Below, in pieces: positions 33,096 through 45,461 of a DNA stretch of 64,000 nucleotides. A program made the translations under genes and the position numbers. The first letter of the stretch is position 1; every line of letters begins with the position of its first letter. Source of the stretch: Porogramme epimiltina (taxonomy: Eukaryota > Basidiomycota > Agaricomycetes > Polyporales > Polyporaceae); NCBI GenBank assembly GCA_900155495.1, contig FTLJ01000437.1, forward strand, positions 32,028-96,027, given 5' to 3'. The notes beneath the pieces are model-generated. The model ran no database searches. It saw only the letters and a list, made by a program, of their open reading frames with translations, and was not told the DNA's origin.

Positions 33096-34235
33096 TCAAA
33101 AGATTGCCTTCCGTCTGCGTCCTGTGTATTTTGAATCGTTCGGAACGCCCTCCTTTCCACGTTGACGATAGAGCTGCATAACGCAAATCAATACGTAACA
33201 CAGAAAGCGAAGATCATCGCAACTTACCTCCTTTTTCTTCAATATCCAGTCCTTGTCCTTGATGTTCTTCCGCTTGCCGTCCTTCCCCCTCGCGCGCATC
33301 CGCTCCCTGCGCTTCTCAAACAAGACCCTGCCCTCCTCTTCTTCCGCTTCCTCGCCTTCAAGTCCCTTCGGCACCTGCTGCGCGCCCCCGCCCCCGCCCA
33401 CGAACAGACACAGGAAGACCTTGCGTGCCTTCTTCGAGTTCGGGTAATCGACGACGACACCTCCGCCAAAGCCTGCCTTCTGCGCAATGGACGTGATCAG
33501 CTGGATCTGGTCGTCCGAGGTTGGATAAAACTGCAGGATGGCACGCGAGGGGTTCTTGAGGGCAGCGTGGAGGGTTGTGAAGAAACGGGTGAGACGGTGT
33601 GGAGGGGAGGATGTCGGATGCGACGTCTCTGCGTTTAGCAGCCACTGTAGTACGGAGATACTGGATGCAGAGCGTCAGAGGGGTCTGGGAGAGGTGTACG
33701 AGCAAGTGCGAGAGACGAACCTGATTGCTCCATCAAAGCTGCCGGGCCTGAACCCGAAGCCTTGCCCGATATCTTGGAGAAAGAGGTCTCCCTCGACTTC
33801 TCGCTCCAATGCGACCTCTTCGGTGAAAGCGGATGAGTGAGTTTAGGAAGGGTAAGGAGGGATAGACTCACCAAGCATGCTTGGGGCAACGTCTACGCCT
33901 ACCCAGAAGTAGCCCTCTTCATCAAGGATCTCTCCAGAGAGCCCCGACCCGCACCCGATGTCAAGGAGAAAGGCCGGTTCGTCTGGTGGTAGGTTGAGGA
34001 GTTCTAGTGCACGATGGGTCATGTCGGCCTGAATTTGCTGTACACGAGAACTGCGGTGGGTTCGTTTGGACGCGGGACGCACTGCCTACACTGAGACGTA
34101 CTTGTTCGTGTACTTTTTAGCCTCGATATCCCCATAGTACTATAAGCCGGTGGAAATCAACACCACGAAATGCAAGGGTTCCCGTAAAGCAAAACGTACA
34201 ATCTCCGGGGGTGCTTGAAGCTCTGGTCTAGACAT
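33096..34235 (-). CDS. BUD23: 18S rRNA guanine-N7 methyltransferase BUD23
   Basis: Six exons on the minus strand encode about 285 residues. It starts [12 protein letters not shown] and continues [12 protein letters not shown]. The SAM-binding motif I is [20 protein letters not shown], followed by [32 protein letters not shown] and [14 protein letters not shown]. The C-terminal extension is diagnostic: KDWILKKKE joined across an intron to [20 protein letters not shown], a basic tail seen in Bud23/WBSCR22. Bud23 with Trm112 methylates G1575 (yeast numbering) of 18S rRNA during nuclear small-subunit maturation. A six-Gly run followed by an acidic loop ([11 protein letters not shown]) precedes the tail. 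Confidence 0.92.
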
Positions 34236-34367
34236 TTGGAGTGTATCTTGTCTGTCTTGGGACAGAACTTAGCTGTGGATGAAGATGGATATCTAAGCGA
34301 GGGGCATTAGCTCGCGGACCTAGGAATAATTCTCAATCAATACCAGCGTCACAAAAATGGTTATGTT

Positions 34368-34377
34368 ATCACGTGAT
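34368..34377. promoter_or_regulatory. ATCACGTGAT palindrome (E-box)
   Basis: A perfect 10-base palindrome with a CACGTG core, the preferred site of Cbf1-type bHLH factors. It lies about 130 bases upstream of the BUD23 start. Confidence 0.45.
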
Positions 34378-34385
34378 GAAACGCG

Positions 34386-34395
34386 GGCACGTGCC
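34386..34395. promoter_or_regulatory. GGCACGTGCC palindrome (E-box)
   Basis: A second perfect CACGTG palindrome just beside the first, in the same divergent promoter. The pair suggests cooperative or dimeric bHLH binding. Confidence 0.45.
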
Positions 34396-34601
34396 GCAAA
34401 CAGGACGCGTCCTATCGCGACGAGCTCAAACTTGGACCAACCAACGTATCTAATCCGATTATCCTTCAACTTGCGCCATGGGAACATGTTCGTATTCTTG
34501 GCTCGCTTTATAAGAGCCCAAACTCTTGGATGGGAACCGCACCGGACTGCTTTTGAACTTCCACTAACTCGGGGCAGGGCACTATCGCTCACCTTTGTAT
34601 T

Positions 34602-35817
34602 ATGCCGACATCCCGAAGCACGAAGCGTTCCAAGATACCCGAGCCCCCTAAGTCGCCGACGGCATTCCGGCCATATGCAAAAGAAGGTCTCTCACAGAAA
34701 ATGAGGCTGGCAAGCACGTTTGAAGATCTAGAATGTTATTGCCACATAGTTGTTAGTAGAACGAGTCTCTTAACCTTGGACAGCACATCCTCATTGTTTA
34801 TATGATCGGGATTTAGGAGGGGGTCGCGAAACTCGCCAACGAGAATCCAGGGCTTCTCGAGGACAGACCCGGACGGGCCACTGTTAGAGGACGTCCTCTG
34901 TGGGATACATTCTTACGCATGGTGGGTGGAATCCAACCAATCCCTGTTCCAGATTTCCAGGGCATTGTACTCAAAATGCTCGCCAAATTTTCAGGCCACA
35001 GCAGAGTACCCAAAGCTCAAAGATTACGAGAATCTATGGCCCGTCTTGGCCATCGTTCGGCAGAATCGTTCGCTCAAGAGGGACAGTCCTGGTGGCCCAG
35101 GACTAACACAAATCTCCAGAAACTTGGTACATCTAGTTTCAACGGTGGATTCGTGTGTACATGTTTCTGGTGCTGATGCAGTATGTTGCACTCCTCCACA
35201 GCGGCCCCCAGCATCTGGCGTTCCTAGTGGCCAAGAGAATCGGTCGGGCCGCGTGCGCGCAAACCGCGAGCGCCGTTCAGCTAGAGGTCAACGGGAGGCA
35301 CCAGCATCTTCCAACGTCAGTAAACCAGGCTTAGCCCGTACAGTAAGTAGCCTTCGACGTCCTCCTAACAAGTCAGCTCTCATGGCATGCTCACCGAGAC
35401 CAGATTCTTCGACAGCTTCAGCCTCCAAACCAGTCCATGACGCAACCCGGTACTTCCATCAGCACCGCCAAAGACCACGCCTCGACGCGCTCCACTAGTT
35501 CCTCGCATCAAACATCTCAGGGAATGACAGCCTCAGCATCCACGGCAGGCGTGTGTGCTATCCGGTCTTTTATGACCTCACTCGCGGTCCCCGAGCCGAA
35601 CAAGATACTCGCTCTGCTCGTTGATGACATCGGGGTCACGGACGGGCATGCGCTGGAGGCGCTGGGTCGCCTCGACGGACGCGACACTTTCCTATACTCA
35701 TGGGTCCGGTCAAAGAAGATGACTGAGCTACAATTCGCGATCCTGACAAGGGCGTTCGCGCAAGCATTCGATCACCCGGTGGCATCCTCATCCTCCACCC
35801 AGGCACGCTCGGCGTAG
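34602..35817 (+). CDS. Agaricomycete hypothetical protein family
   Basis: Several exons, not all resolved, carry three blocks that I associate with a hypothetical family expanded in mushroom-forming fungi. Block 1 (exon at 34602) has a basic start MPTSRSTKRSKIPEPPKS and YAKEGLSQKMRLAS. Block 2 (about 34970-35080) reads YPKLKDYENLWPVLAIVRQN. Block 3 (about 35550-35790) reads VCAIRSFMTSLAVPEPNKIL, DIGVTDGHALEALGRLD and SWVRSKKMTELQFAILTRAF. Between blocks 2 and 3 lies a disordered Arg/Ser/Pro-rich stretch. Function is unknown. The exon boundaries at 34750-34830, 34950 and 35340-35400 are guesses, and a defect cannot be excluded. Confidence 0.5.
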
Positions 35818-36461
35818 GATCCCCATGCGAGGCTGACATATCTTGGCACGAGGGAATGTACCAGGGCGCATTTCGTTGTGCATATGCTTGTTGTATGATG
35901 AGACTGATCTGACGCAGGAACGAACACCCCATATTGTAACATCCGCAGGCTTGCTGCCCTCGCTCCCTGGTTAGAAAACTTGGTATTCAGGAACGAAGAT
36001 GTATGTAACCGGTACGAAGATGATGTACATTTGTTTTTTGTATGATGACGTCTATGAAACCACATGCACGACCCCACTGCCACTCGAAGGGAATGATAAA
36101 GCATGATGTGCGCACGACCGCGGGGATAGCAATACTGATGGTAGTAGGATTGCAGGTGCAGAGAAGACTAAATATACACACAGTCAAAGCGACTAGAGAG
36201 CAACCTTCACACTCTAAATAAACTATCGACACATGCAGCGGCGGCGCACACGCGCACGCGGGCAAGGCACAGCGACCACGGATGCCTCGGGCAAAGCCGT
36301 CTAGGAGGGGGGAGGAGTGGGGTGGGGGGAGGAGAGGCTCGTGGTCGCGTACACACCCGCACGGCGGGACCCAATATCACCAGCATAATATACCTACAGA
36401 GTCCAAGCTTCCGCCCACACACGACGGTGAGGGGCGGAGGGGGGGGTGTTCACGACGAGCG
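35818..36461. other. Convergent intergenic gap
   Basis: This 644-base gap lies between converging ends of the hypothetical and regulator genes. It contains an AATAAA-like word near 36215 and a G-rich tract at 36300-36340. No gene is supported. Confidence 0.5.
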
Positions 36462-39400
36462 TCATGACGGCGGGAAGTAGACACCGCCCGGCGGTGCTAT
36501 TGACGCCGCCATCGGTACCTGCACCGCGGGGACGGACATGTCGAACGGCGGCGTCGCGCCGGTCGAGTGCGGCCGCGTCGTGTCGATCGTCGCGATGAGC
36601 GTGTGCTGCTGGAGGAGCGACTTGGCGGTCATGAGCACGTCGACCTCGCTCGAGAGCGGGCCGACCATGTCCACCGCCTGCGCGACCGCCGACTGCGTCG
36701 CGACCGAGACCTCCTTGACCGTCACCTGCGGCACCGCGCTCGCCGCGACCGCGGCCGGCAGCCCCGACGAGACGGCCGCGACGGTGCGGTCCGCGACGAC
36801 CTGCCGCGCGGCCTGGAGCACGACCTGCTGGGCCGCGGCGGTGAGCGCGTTCGACTGCGCGACCGCGCCGTCCGGCACCTCGCCCGCGAGCTTCGAGCTG
36901 ATCGCCTGCGCGGTCACGGTCAGGACGTGCTGCTGCTTCGCGAGGGCCTGCAGCTCCGGGCCGGCTTCGTTCGGGGACGCGACGACCTGCGACTGCGCCT
37001 CTTGGGCGACCCGCTGGGCGGCCGTCGTCAGCACCTGCACGACCTGCGACTCGGGCGCTACCACCGGTGCGGCCGCGGCCGCTGCGGCGAGACCGCCGGC
37101 ACGAAGCATCCTGAGACGGCGATCAGGACACAAAACACCAGAAGAGGGGGACAACAGGGCCGCGTACCGTTGCGCGTTGGTCGACTGTTGCGGCACCACA
37201 CCGTTGACCATGGAGTCACTCATGATCCGGCGCGGAGCGTGGATGTCGCCCACGAGAGACGGCCGCCTGGACGGCGTGAACGACGAGTCGACGGCGGCCA
37301 TGGGGGCGATAGTGATGTGTACGGTATGCGTCAGCAGCTCTTCCTTGCCATCTTGGACGAACTGGATCCGGGGGTGCGAATCATAAGCTCCACCGCACGC
37401 GATATTAGGGTGGCAGGAGAGAACGCACCCTGGCTTCAACTGTGACATCGCAGCTCTGCGCGTCCGGCGGGGGGATGCCGGTGAGCGACTCTTCCTTCCA
37501 CGAGAGCCAGGACGGAAGGCCGGGGGAGCTGTAGCTGACAGGCATGTTGGTGCGGGACGCCTGTGGGTCCCAGATCCGGGGTGTCCACGTCCATCTGAGC
37601 CCTACGTAAGCGACGCCAGGCGGGGTGCCTGCGAGCTTCCGCCTGAAGGCGCGGAAGGCCCAGCCGCCCTCGGACTTTTTGGCGTCGACGTGCCAGATGT
37701 GATTGCCTTTTGATTTGCTCTTCTTGCCCTCCTCGTTGAAGCGCGAGATGTAGGGCTGGTTCCAGAGGAAGTTGCGGATCTGTGTGGGGGGCGGGCGGCA
37801 TGTCAGCTGACATGCCGAGGGGAGAGCGGCGGCAGGGGCAGCCGAAGAATGGCGCGGCGGCAGGGCAGCGGACGCAGGAGAGGGGGACTCGCCTTTTTCA
37901 TGGGGATCTTTTCCTCGGGGAAGCCCTGCCTGGCGAGCTGATGACGTAAGGCGGTGAGTTGGGGTGCCGGGCGGGAGGGGAGAAGCAGGCAGTCACCTCT
38001 TCCAAGAAGGCGTTGGTGAACGCCTGGATGCGGAACTTGAAGGGGCGGAAGTCGGGGGACTCGTCCAGGCGCTGCATCTTCTTGGCCATGAGCGTCTGGT
38101 GGATCGGCTCGCCCTTGGAGTCCGTGGCGTCCACTGTGGAGCAAGGGTGACAGCGAGTTCAGCACGGGCGGCGGGGCGGGAGGAGGAGCGGCAGGCCGGC
38201 AAGACGCCCGGCTGCGCGTACGTACAGTTGGAACAGATCGTATTCAAAAACTCAAAGAAGATGCGCTCGACATCGGCCCGGTACTCCTGGGGCACCTCGT
38301 TTCCGTGGCCAGAAGAGCCGCCCCCCTCGTTTGAGGGCGAGGTGCGGCTCATCCGCCGCTGCCCGGCATGGCTCCGTGTACTTGTTCCGTTCGGTCCCTC
38401 GGCACTAGATTTACTCTCAGCATCACGTTCGCCCAAACGCCCCGGGGATGCGTACTGGTTGGGCTCGCCGCTCTCATCATCCGAGTCTCTCCCCTCGTCG
38501 TCGCCCTCCGGCGACGACCCCTGCGGACTGTGCCTCCCCGACGTCGACGGCCGCGACTGCGTCGACTCGTACATCGTGGGATGCGACACGCTCTCCGGAA
38601 CGTGCGCAAACGGATTCCCATGCATGTGCGAGATCGACTGCGACCGTGACGCGCGGCCCAGCGTCGCCGACGCCGCGTTCAATGGTGCCTGTGGGAGGTG
38701 AGTGCTCCGCGTCGGCGAGTACATCGAGGTCGTATAGGGCACGGACGAAGAGCCGGCAACAGACACGGCATTGGACACTGCGGACACATTGTTCAGAACC
38801 GATCCGGTAGACAGGGAATAACGATGGTGCTGACGGGAGGCGGGTGAGACGCGTGCGTCCGGCCACATCGACCCAGACGCGAAGCCAGGAGAGCTGGACA
38901 TCGCGGTGGACGTCGCGCTCGTTGCGGATCCGGGCGGCATGAAGTCTGGTGAGTGTGGCATTGAGGACACGAGGTCCGTGGGAAGGCCAGCATGCATGGC
39001 CGATGCCATCGACTGGTTCACGTCGTGAAGCATGCCAAGAGGCAACGGTGGAGGGATCCCAGCGGAGCTCGGTGGGCGCGAGCCCGAGAGAGCGGCGGGG
39101 GGTAGGGTGGTGGGTACAGAACCAATCTCAGTGACAGCGTTAAGGGCGGATACGGGATAGGATGCAAACGAAAGGTGGGCTGGTGGCATCATGGAGGAGG
39201 GGATGACGGTCGAAGATGCCATTTGGAGGGATGGTGTATCGTCTTGGGGTTCAAGCTTCATCGACTTCACCACGCGATCTCCGGCGACCGAGGAAGCACA
39301 TCGCTTGCGCGACGACTCCGAGCCGTCTGACATGGTATTGGGGTCCAAAGAACCGCCGGTAGGCAATCCAGCCAACTTTAGTGTTTGTTGTTGCTCAACA

Positions 39401-40451
39401 TTCACCGAGGCGACTGGAGCAGAACCAACACCCCCCACATGGGTGGATCCTGAGAGGTGGGGAGGAGAACCACCAGCTGGAGCATCACCCAAGTGCATGG
39501 CCGCCACGAGTTCCGCCACCAGCAACACATTTTTCTTCAACTGGCTCACTATCTCCTTCGCATTGCCGCTGTTGCCATTCGAACAGGCATCACTTCCGCT
39601 ATTCGCAGTCTTCGCGATGCTGGAAAAACACAGGGGGGGATGGCGCATAGCTTTCATCAATGACCATCATCACATAAAGAGGTGGAAACGCACTTTTTCA
39701 ACAAATCACCCAAAACCAACAAGTGGGCGCCTCCCGGCGGTGCGTCCTCATTACTTGACGTTTGGACTGAATTCTCGAAATCAGGAGGTGGGAAGTCAAA
39801 GCCCGACCCGTGACCGGTGGTCGGTGGGCCGCTGCCAGCAGAGGGAAAGCCAAGGTCTGATCCCAAGGCCGTCAGATTGCCGGGCGAGGCGGCGGATCCT
39901 GCGCGGCTACGAGTAGCACCAACGCTATCAAGTGCGGACGCGAGGGACGACGAACCGGTGGTGTACGACGGGGCTACGCCTGTCAGTGCGGGTGATGAAG
40001 CATGCGAAGCGCCCGTAGAGGCTGAGTTCGCGCTCGGAGAAGAGAGCAAGGAATGGGATGGATCAATCGTGTCGAGGGTCGCGATTCGAGGATCGATGCC
40101 GTACACAGCGGCTTGGGCGGCGAGGTCCGAGAGGGCGCCAGGTGAGCCCGTTTGAGGAGGGGCCGCTAGGACATCCATGGCGGTACCGTCGGAGGAAGGT
40201 AGTGAATCCAATGCCATTTGCATGGACATGGCGACGACGGCGGGGTCAAGGGGCTGCGAAAAGAGTGGCGGGGTGATTGTGGTATGCATCTGCGTAGCAG
40301 GGTCGGAAGGTAGTGTCGGATCCGGAGGGGGTGCCGGAACAAGAGAGGCGAAGGTCTGGGCTATGGGGTTGTCGTTTGTGGTGAAATGTGAGTATTGCTG
40401 GGGGTCCGCGAGGACGGGTGGTGCAGGTAAGATCTCTTGCATAGAGGACAT
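36462..40451 (-). CDS. Large Ser-rich conserved protein, putative transcription regulator
   Basis: Seven exons on the minus strand encode about 1,190 residues. The first two-thirds is low-complexity Ser/Pro/Ala/Gly-rich (start MSSMQEILPAPPVLADPQQY), typical of regulators. A compact conserved core follows, split over short exons: VERIFFEFLNTICSNL, KKMQRLDESPDFRPFKFRIQ, LARQGFPEEKIPMKK, IRNFLWNQPYISRFNEEG, KGNHIWHVDAKKSEGGWAF and LRWTWTPRIWDPQASRTNMP, with an Ig-like beta flavour. The C-terminus is an Ala/Val/Gln-rich amphipathic repeat (VVQVLTTAAQRVAQEAQSQV). The core strongly looks conserved among Agaricomycetes, but I cannot name it. One intron (37780-37892) uses a GC donor. The promoter gap upstream is unusually long. 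Confidence 0.78.
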
Positions 40452-42392
40452 GCTCCGAGGAGTCGATCACGGAGCGCGGCGAAAAGAGCTGGCGGAAGTC
40501 GCGGAAGACGAATGAATGGTGCCCGGCAGGGAAGATCGCGGCGAAGAGAAGGCTTGAAGATCCTTGTTATGGGAGGGTGGATGTTGAGGGTGGGGAGCGC
40601 GTGGTGGAAGGGCAAGGCGGCACGTACCTGGGCGGAGAGCGACCGGGCGGGAGGAATCAATGCAATCGGCGCGTTGCGGGGATTTGACGAGACCGTTGCT
40701 CGAAAGGAGAGATTAAGAGCATGCACAAGAAGGTGGTCGTCGAGAGCGCAAAGACCGAGCAAGAGGCGTGATGGAGGGAAAGCGGATCTGGGCGAAAGCT
40801 GAGCTGAGGCCGGCGACAGCCACGGACAGACAGACAGTAGCAGTCGGGACCAGACTCTGTCCGCGTCCACACGGCCAAGGCGCAGCGCTACAAACACGCG
40901 CAAATACCTGCCTTATTAACTAACCACTGCTGTATTGTCCCGACCCGGCCCCGACACGCTCCGCCCTGCACTCGAATACCATTCCCCCTGCCCCAGCCAC
41001 CATGCTCGTGTGGCCCGGCCACACCGTGGGCCCCGCTTGCGACTTATCTCTCCCCGACGCCCCCGCCGTCCGCCCCCGGCGCCCACATCCAGCAACCGTT
41101 GCTGCGAAATCATCTCCGGCCGCCCTCCCGGCCTCCGCTTCCGGCAATTATTTTCGCAGAATTACCCCCTAAACGCGATTCGACGAGCCTGTCATTTTGC
41201 CTTCCGGCCTGCAGCAGCAGTGCAGGGGCCAGGCCCTCCTCAGGCCCTCGCACTCTTTGCGCGGCCTTCACACTGCGCACCCCGCAGAGCGCCGCTAGGC
41301 CGCCACAGGCGCATTTTTCTCGGCGCCCGGGGAAAGCAAGGGGGGCCAGGGCTCGTTCCGGGCAAAGCGCAGCGGGCGGTCGGGCGCTACATCCGGGCGC
41401 TCCCTCCAGACAGGGGCGCCCAGCGGAGTGCTGACACGGTCCGTCCCATATCCGCGCGCACCGTCGAGTGGGCATCGAACTTTCGAGCCTCTCGTCGCGT
41501 CATCTCGTCATCCACGGCCGTAGCCTGCACTCAATCGAGCGGATCGTCTCGGGTCGCGTTGCGTGTATTCCGTCTGATCTTCCGCGATACACGACCCCGG
41601 TCATATGTCCGGGCGTCGATGGCCTACTTCCGTTTCGGCCCTTCTCACCCAGTCACCTGGATGTGGCTGACCATCCTCCAAAGGCATGCGGAGAACTCAT
41701 GCCTCGCCTCCTCTCACACGCATCATACCCCGCTTCTCGTTTTTCCGGTCTTCGATCGCCCTTCCACCACCCGTGTCTCCTTCTCATCTCCCGCTGCCCA
41801 CATCCCTCGATTCAATCGTCGCCCACGACGTGTGGCTCCCACGTGCATCACCCTACGCCCGCAGGCAGCTAACCGTGTTACATAGCCCCCGCGCCCGACC
41901 GAGACACCCACAGTCCTCCTCGCCCGCACGTCACCCGCCAGGCTAATCACTCTTCGCCGCTGACGTCCTTCTTCAGTCTTCTTGTCTCTCCGATTGCATA
42001 ATACGCGCCGATAGCGACACAAGGCCTCCCTGAGACATGCCAAATTGAACTACGTACTAAAGCGGCCCAGTTCCTGAATGTGTTGCGGCTCCGCTTCCGC
42101 ATTCGCAATACAGGCCTCGGAAGTGATACGTTTATGGGCGCGACCTGAGCTCTGGTCGCACACCAACAGCGAGGCTTGCCCTAGGAAGTGCGCTAATAGC
42201 CAGGCGTGTTCCTCTGGAACGCGCAAGGAGAATATTCTATCGTCAGGGATATGCGTGCAGGCAGTAGATAGACGCCCATGGTAGACGAAGATAGCCCATC
42301 TTGGAAGGCGATGTGGGCCGCTTCATCCGCTTGCCTCATCTCTCACATCCCGCTGTACGACCGATTGTACCGCCTCTTCTTACCGGTCCGGG
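40452..42392. other. Long divergent intergenic region (1.9 kb)
   Basis: The largest gap in the window separates the regulator gene from BET3. It is GC-rich at 41200-41420 and pyrimidine-rich at 41640-41940. A 316-codon plus-strand frame (40935-41885) has an Arg/Pro/Ser-rich translation without protein-like features. The region probably holds a long 5' leader and complex promoter of the regulator, plus the BET3 promoter. An unrecognised non-coding RNA is possible. Confidence 0.45.
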
Positions 42393-43225
<833 letters not shown>

Positions 43226-43450
43226 ATACTAGAGTATCGAATGTACAGTATTTTCGAATGGAAAGTAGAACTGGATCTGCGCTGGAGGACCTCAGGGGGT
43301 CCCAGACGCGCTCTAACAGGGTCCAGACCCCACTCCCCTTCGACCCGCCACCAACCCCTGCGACCGCGAGAACGATCAGCGTCGGCGCGTGAGCAGCCCA
43401 GCGGGGCACACCGGGCGAGCACTCACCCGACGGACAGCACACGACCGCGT

Positions 43451-43985
43451 CTAGTTGTACCGCTCGACCCGGTTGAGCTTCCTCGCCGTCCGCGCGTTGC
43501 TCTGGGTGTTCTGGCCGCGCACGGGGAGGTGCATGGCGTGCCTCCGCCCGACGTAGCTGCCGATCATGCGCTGGTGCGCAATGTTCTCCCGCATCTGCCT
43601 GCGCAGGTCCGACTCGATCTTGATCTCCCGGAGGCGGTCGACGGGGGCCGCAGCCGCCTCTGCGGGCTGCGCCGCGGGCTGGCCTAGGGGCGAGGGGACG
43701 AAGTTCGGCGAGGCGAGCCGCTGCGCGGCGACGGGCGGGGAGTTGGCGGGGGAGGAGAGGAAGGCGGTGAGCGCGGTGACTTGGGACTGGTTCAGATTCC
43801 GCACGCGGCAGCGATCGTGGATCTGCACACGCGCGCAGAGGCGGAGGGCGGTCTGCTTTCCGACACCGTAGAAGTGCGTCAAGGCTTGCTCTGGGTGGGT
43901 CAGCTACCTGGGCACGCTCCTTCGAGGTGGGTATGCATACCTTAACAAGCTGGTTTTCAGGGAGGAGGACACCGAGGACGTGCAT
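43451..43985 (-). CDS. SWS2: Mitochondrial small-subunit ribosomal protein uS13m
   Basis: Two exons on the minus strand encode about 160 residues. It starts [15 protein letters not shown] and continues, after an intron ending CCCAGAG, with [20 protein letters not shown]. The C-terminal signature is [20 protein letters not shown] and [19 protein letters not shown], characteristic of bacterial/mitochondrial S13. The protein sits at the head of the mitochondrial small subunit, contacting the P-site tRNA. Between [11 protein letters not shown] and [10 protein letters not shown] there is a Pro/Ala-rich insert of about 50 residues that bacterial S13 lacks. It is divergent from the FAM50 gene across 193 bases. 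Confidence 0.9.
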
Positions 43986-44178
43986 GGCGAACTATGGGTC
44001 CCAGCCCTGGAGGCGCAGAAGTCTTGCGCGAAAGTGTGTCGGTGGCAGAGGACGAAGGAAGGCAGACGAAGCGCCCGTGCCTTCTCTGGAAATGTTGACA
44101 GGCGCGCGTGCTCGAGCCAACTTGTGTCTCCCCACCTCCCAGTGCCACCGTCGCCAGCTCCGGACTCCATTTATCATC

Positions 44179-45461
44179 ATGTCGAACAACAAGGCGGAAG
44201 GCCGTCGTGAGGAAGCTCTTGTCAAGCAGCGCACCCAGATGCGCGAGGAATTCGAACGGCAAAAGCAGACACTCATCCAGGAGACGGAGAAGGCGCGACC
44301 GTCGTCGAACCGCTTCGTGGGCCAGAATGATTCCATGGAAGATACTCTCAAGAAGAGCACTGTGGGCCTTGTCAGGCTTGAGGACTTCCAGCAGCGCAGG
44401 AAGGAGCTGGAGGAGGCCAAGGCCCGCGAGGCCGCGCGCACGAACGAACTTAAGTATGTCAGGCATTCTTACGCCCTCGCGTGCTTCGCCGGTGCTTGCG
44501 TATGGTGTCGGATGACTAACTGGACGTGGAGGGGTTGTTTAGGGATGAGAAGAAGGTGAAGAAGCGCAAGAAGACGGCCAAGTCCACCCTGTCCTTCGCC
44601 ATGGATGACGAAGAGGGTGAGGACAATGGCTCTCTGTCGCTGAATGGCGACGAGCCTCCCGTGAAACGCCCGAAGTCGCGCAAGAACCCTGAAGTGGATA
44701 CCTCGTTCCTTCCGGATCGTGAACGCGAAGAGGCCGAGCGTCGGGAACGGGAGCAGCTGCGCCAGGAGTGGTTGCGCAGGCAAGACGAGCTCAAGAAGGA
44801 GGACATTGAAATCACATACTCTTATTGGGATGGGAGCGGGCATCGTAAGAGTGTCATGGTAAGTCTCCGGCTCTATTGTTGGCTTGTAACGGGCCTGACC
44901 ACGTAGACACATGTACACCGAATACCCATCCCCGTCACATAGTGTAAGAAGGGCGATACCATTTCTACATTCCTCGAGAAGTGTCGGCAGCAGTTCCCTG
45001 AATTGCGTGGAGTCAGCGTGGACAACTTGATGTACATCAAAGTGAGCATATTGACCCATAACGCGGAGAGTGCCTACTTATACTCTGACAGGAGGACCTG
45101 ATCATCCCTGGCGTATGTCGCTGAGCGGCTTGACACGTACACTTTACTGATTAGCTATTCTACAGCACCACACTTTCTACGACTTTATTGTCAATAAGGC
45201 TCGCGGGAAGTCCGGCCCTTTGTTCAACTTCGATGTCCACGACGACGTCCGTTTGTTGGCCGACGCGAGCGTTGAGAAAGACGAGTCTCATGCCGGCAAA
45301 GTCGTCGAGAGAAGTTGGTACCAACGGAACAAGCACATATTTCCTGCGTCTCGTTGGGAGGTGAATGTGGTCTTTTTAGCTCTATTTCCGCATTACTTAC
45401 CGCGCCATGACCGTAGGTTTATGACCCGGACAAGAACTACGGGAAGTACACCATTGCGTAA
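44179..45461 (+). CDS. XAP5 / FAM50 family nuclear protein
   Basis: Six exons encode about 335 residues. The N-terminal half is charged and coiled ([40 protein letters not shown]) with a nuclear-type basic stretch [18 protein letters not shown]. The conserved XAP5 domain reads [93 protein letters not shown] and [14 protein letters not shown]. The junction before HHTFYDF gives Pro-Gly-His-His where I expect an extra His. FAM50 proteins are nuclear and are associated with the spliceosome and transcript regulation. Downstream, VMA8 follows on the same strand after 308 bases. Confidence 0.9.

Larger units (their letters stand above)
34236..34601. other. Divergent promoter region with paired E-box palindromes
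   Basis: This 366-base gap between BUD23 and a hypothetical gene holds two palindromic CACGTG boxes 8 bases apart (34368-34377 and 34386-34395). Confidence 0.5.

Noticed and set aside
36538..37445. Two plus-strand open frames (about 290 codons) opposite the regulator's last exons
   Set aside because: One is an Arg/Asp-rich shadow, the other Thr/Ala/Cys-rich; the minus strand carries the spliced conserved gene.
40935..41885. 316-codon plus-strand open frame in the long intergenic gap
   Set aside because: Its translation is Arg/Pro/Ser-rich with no domain, signal or intron logic, and the GC-rich base composition explains the absence of stops.
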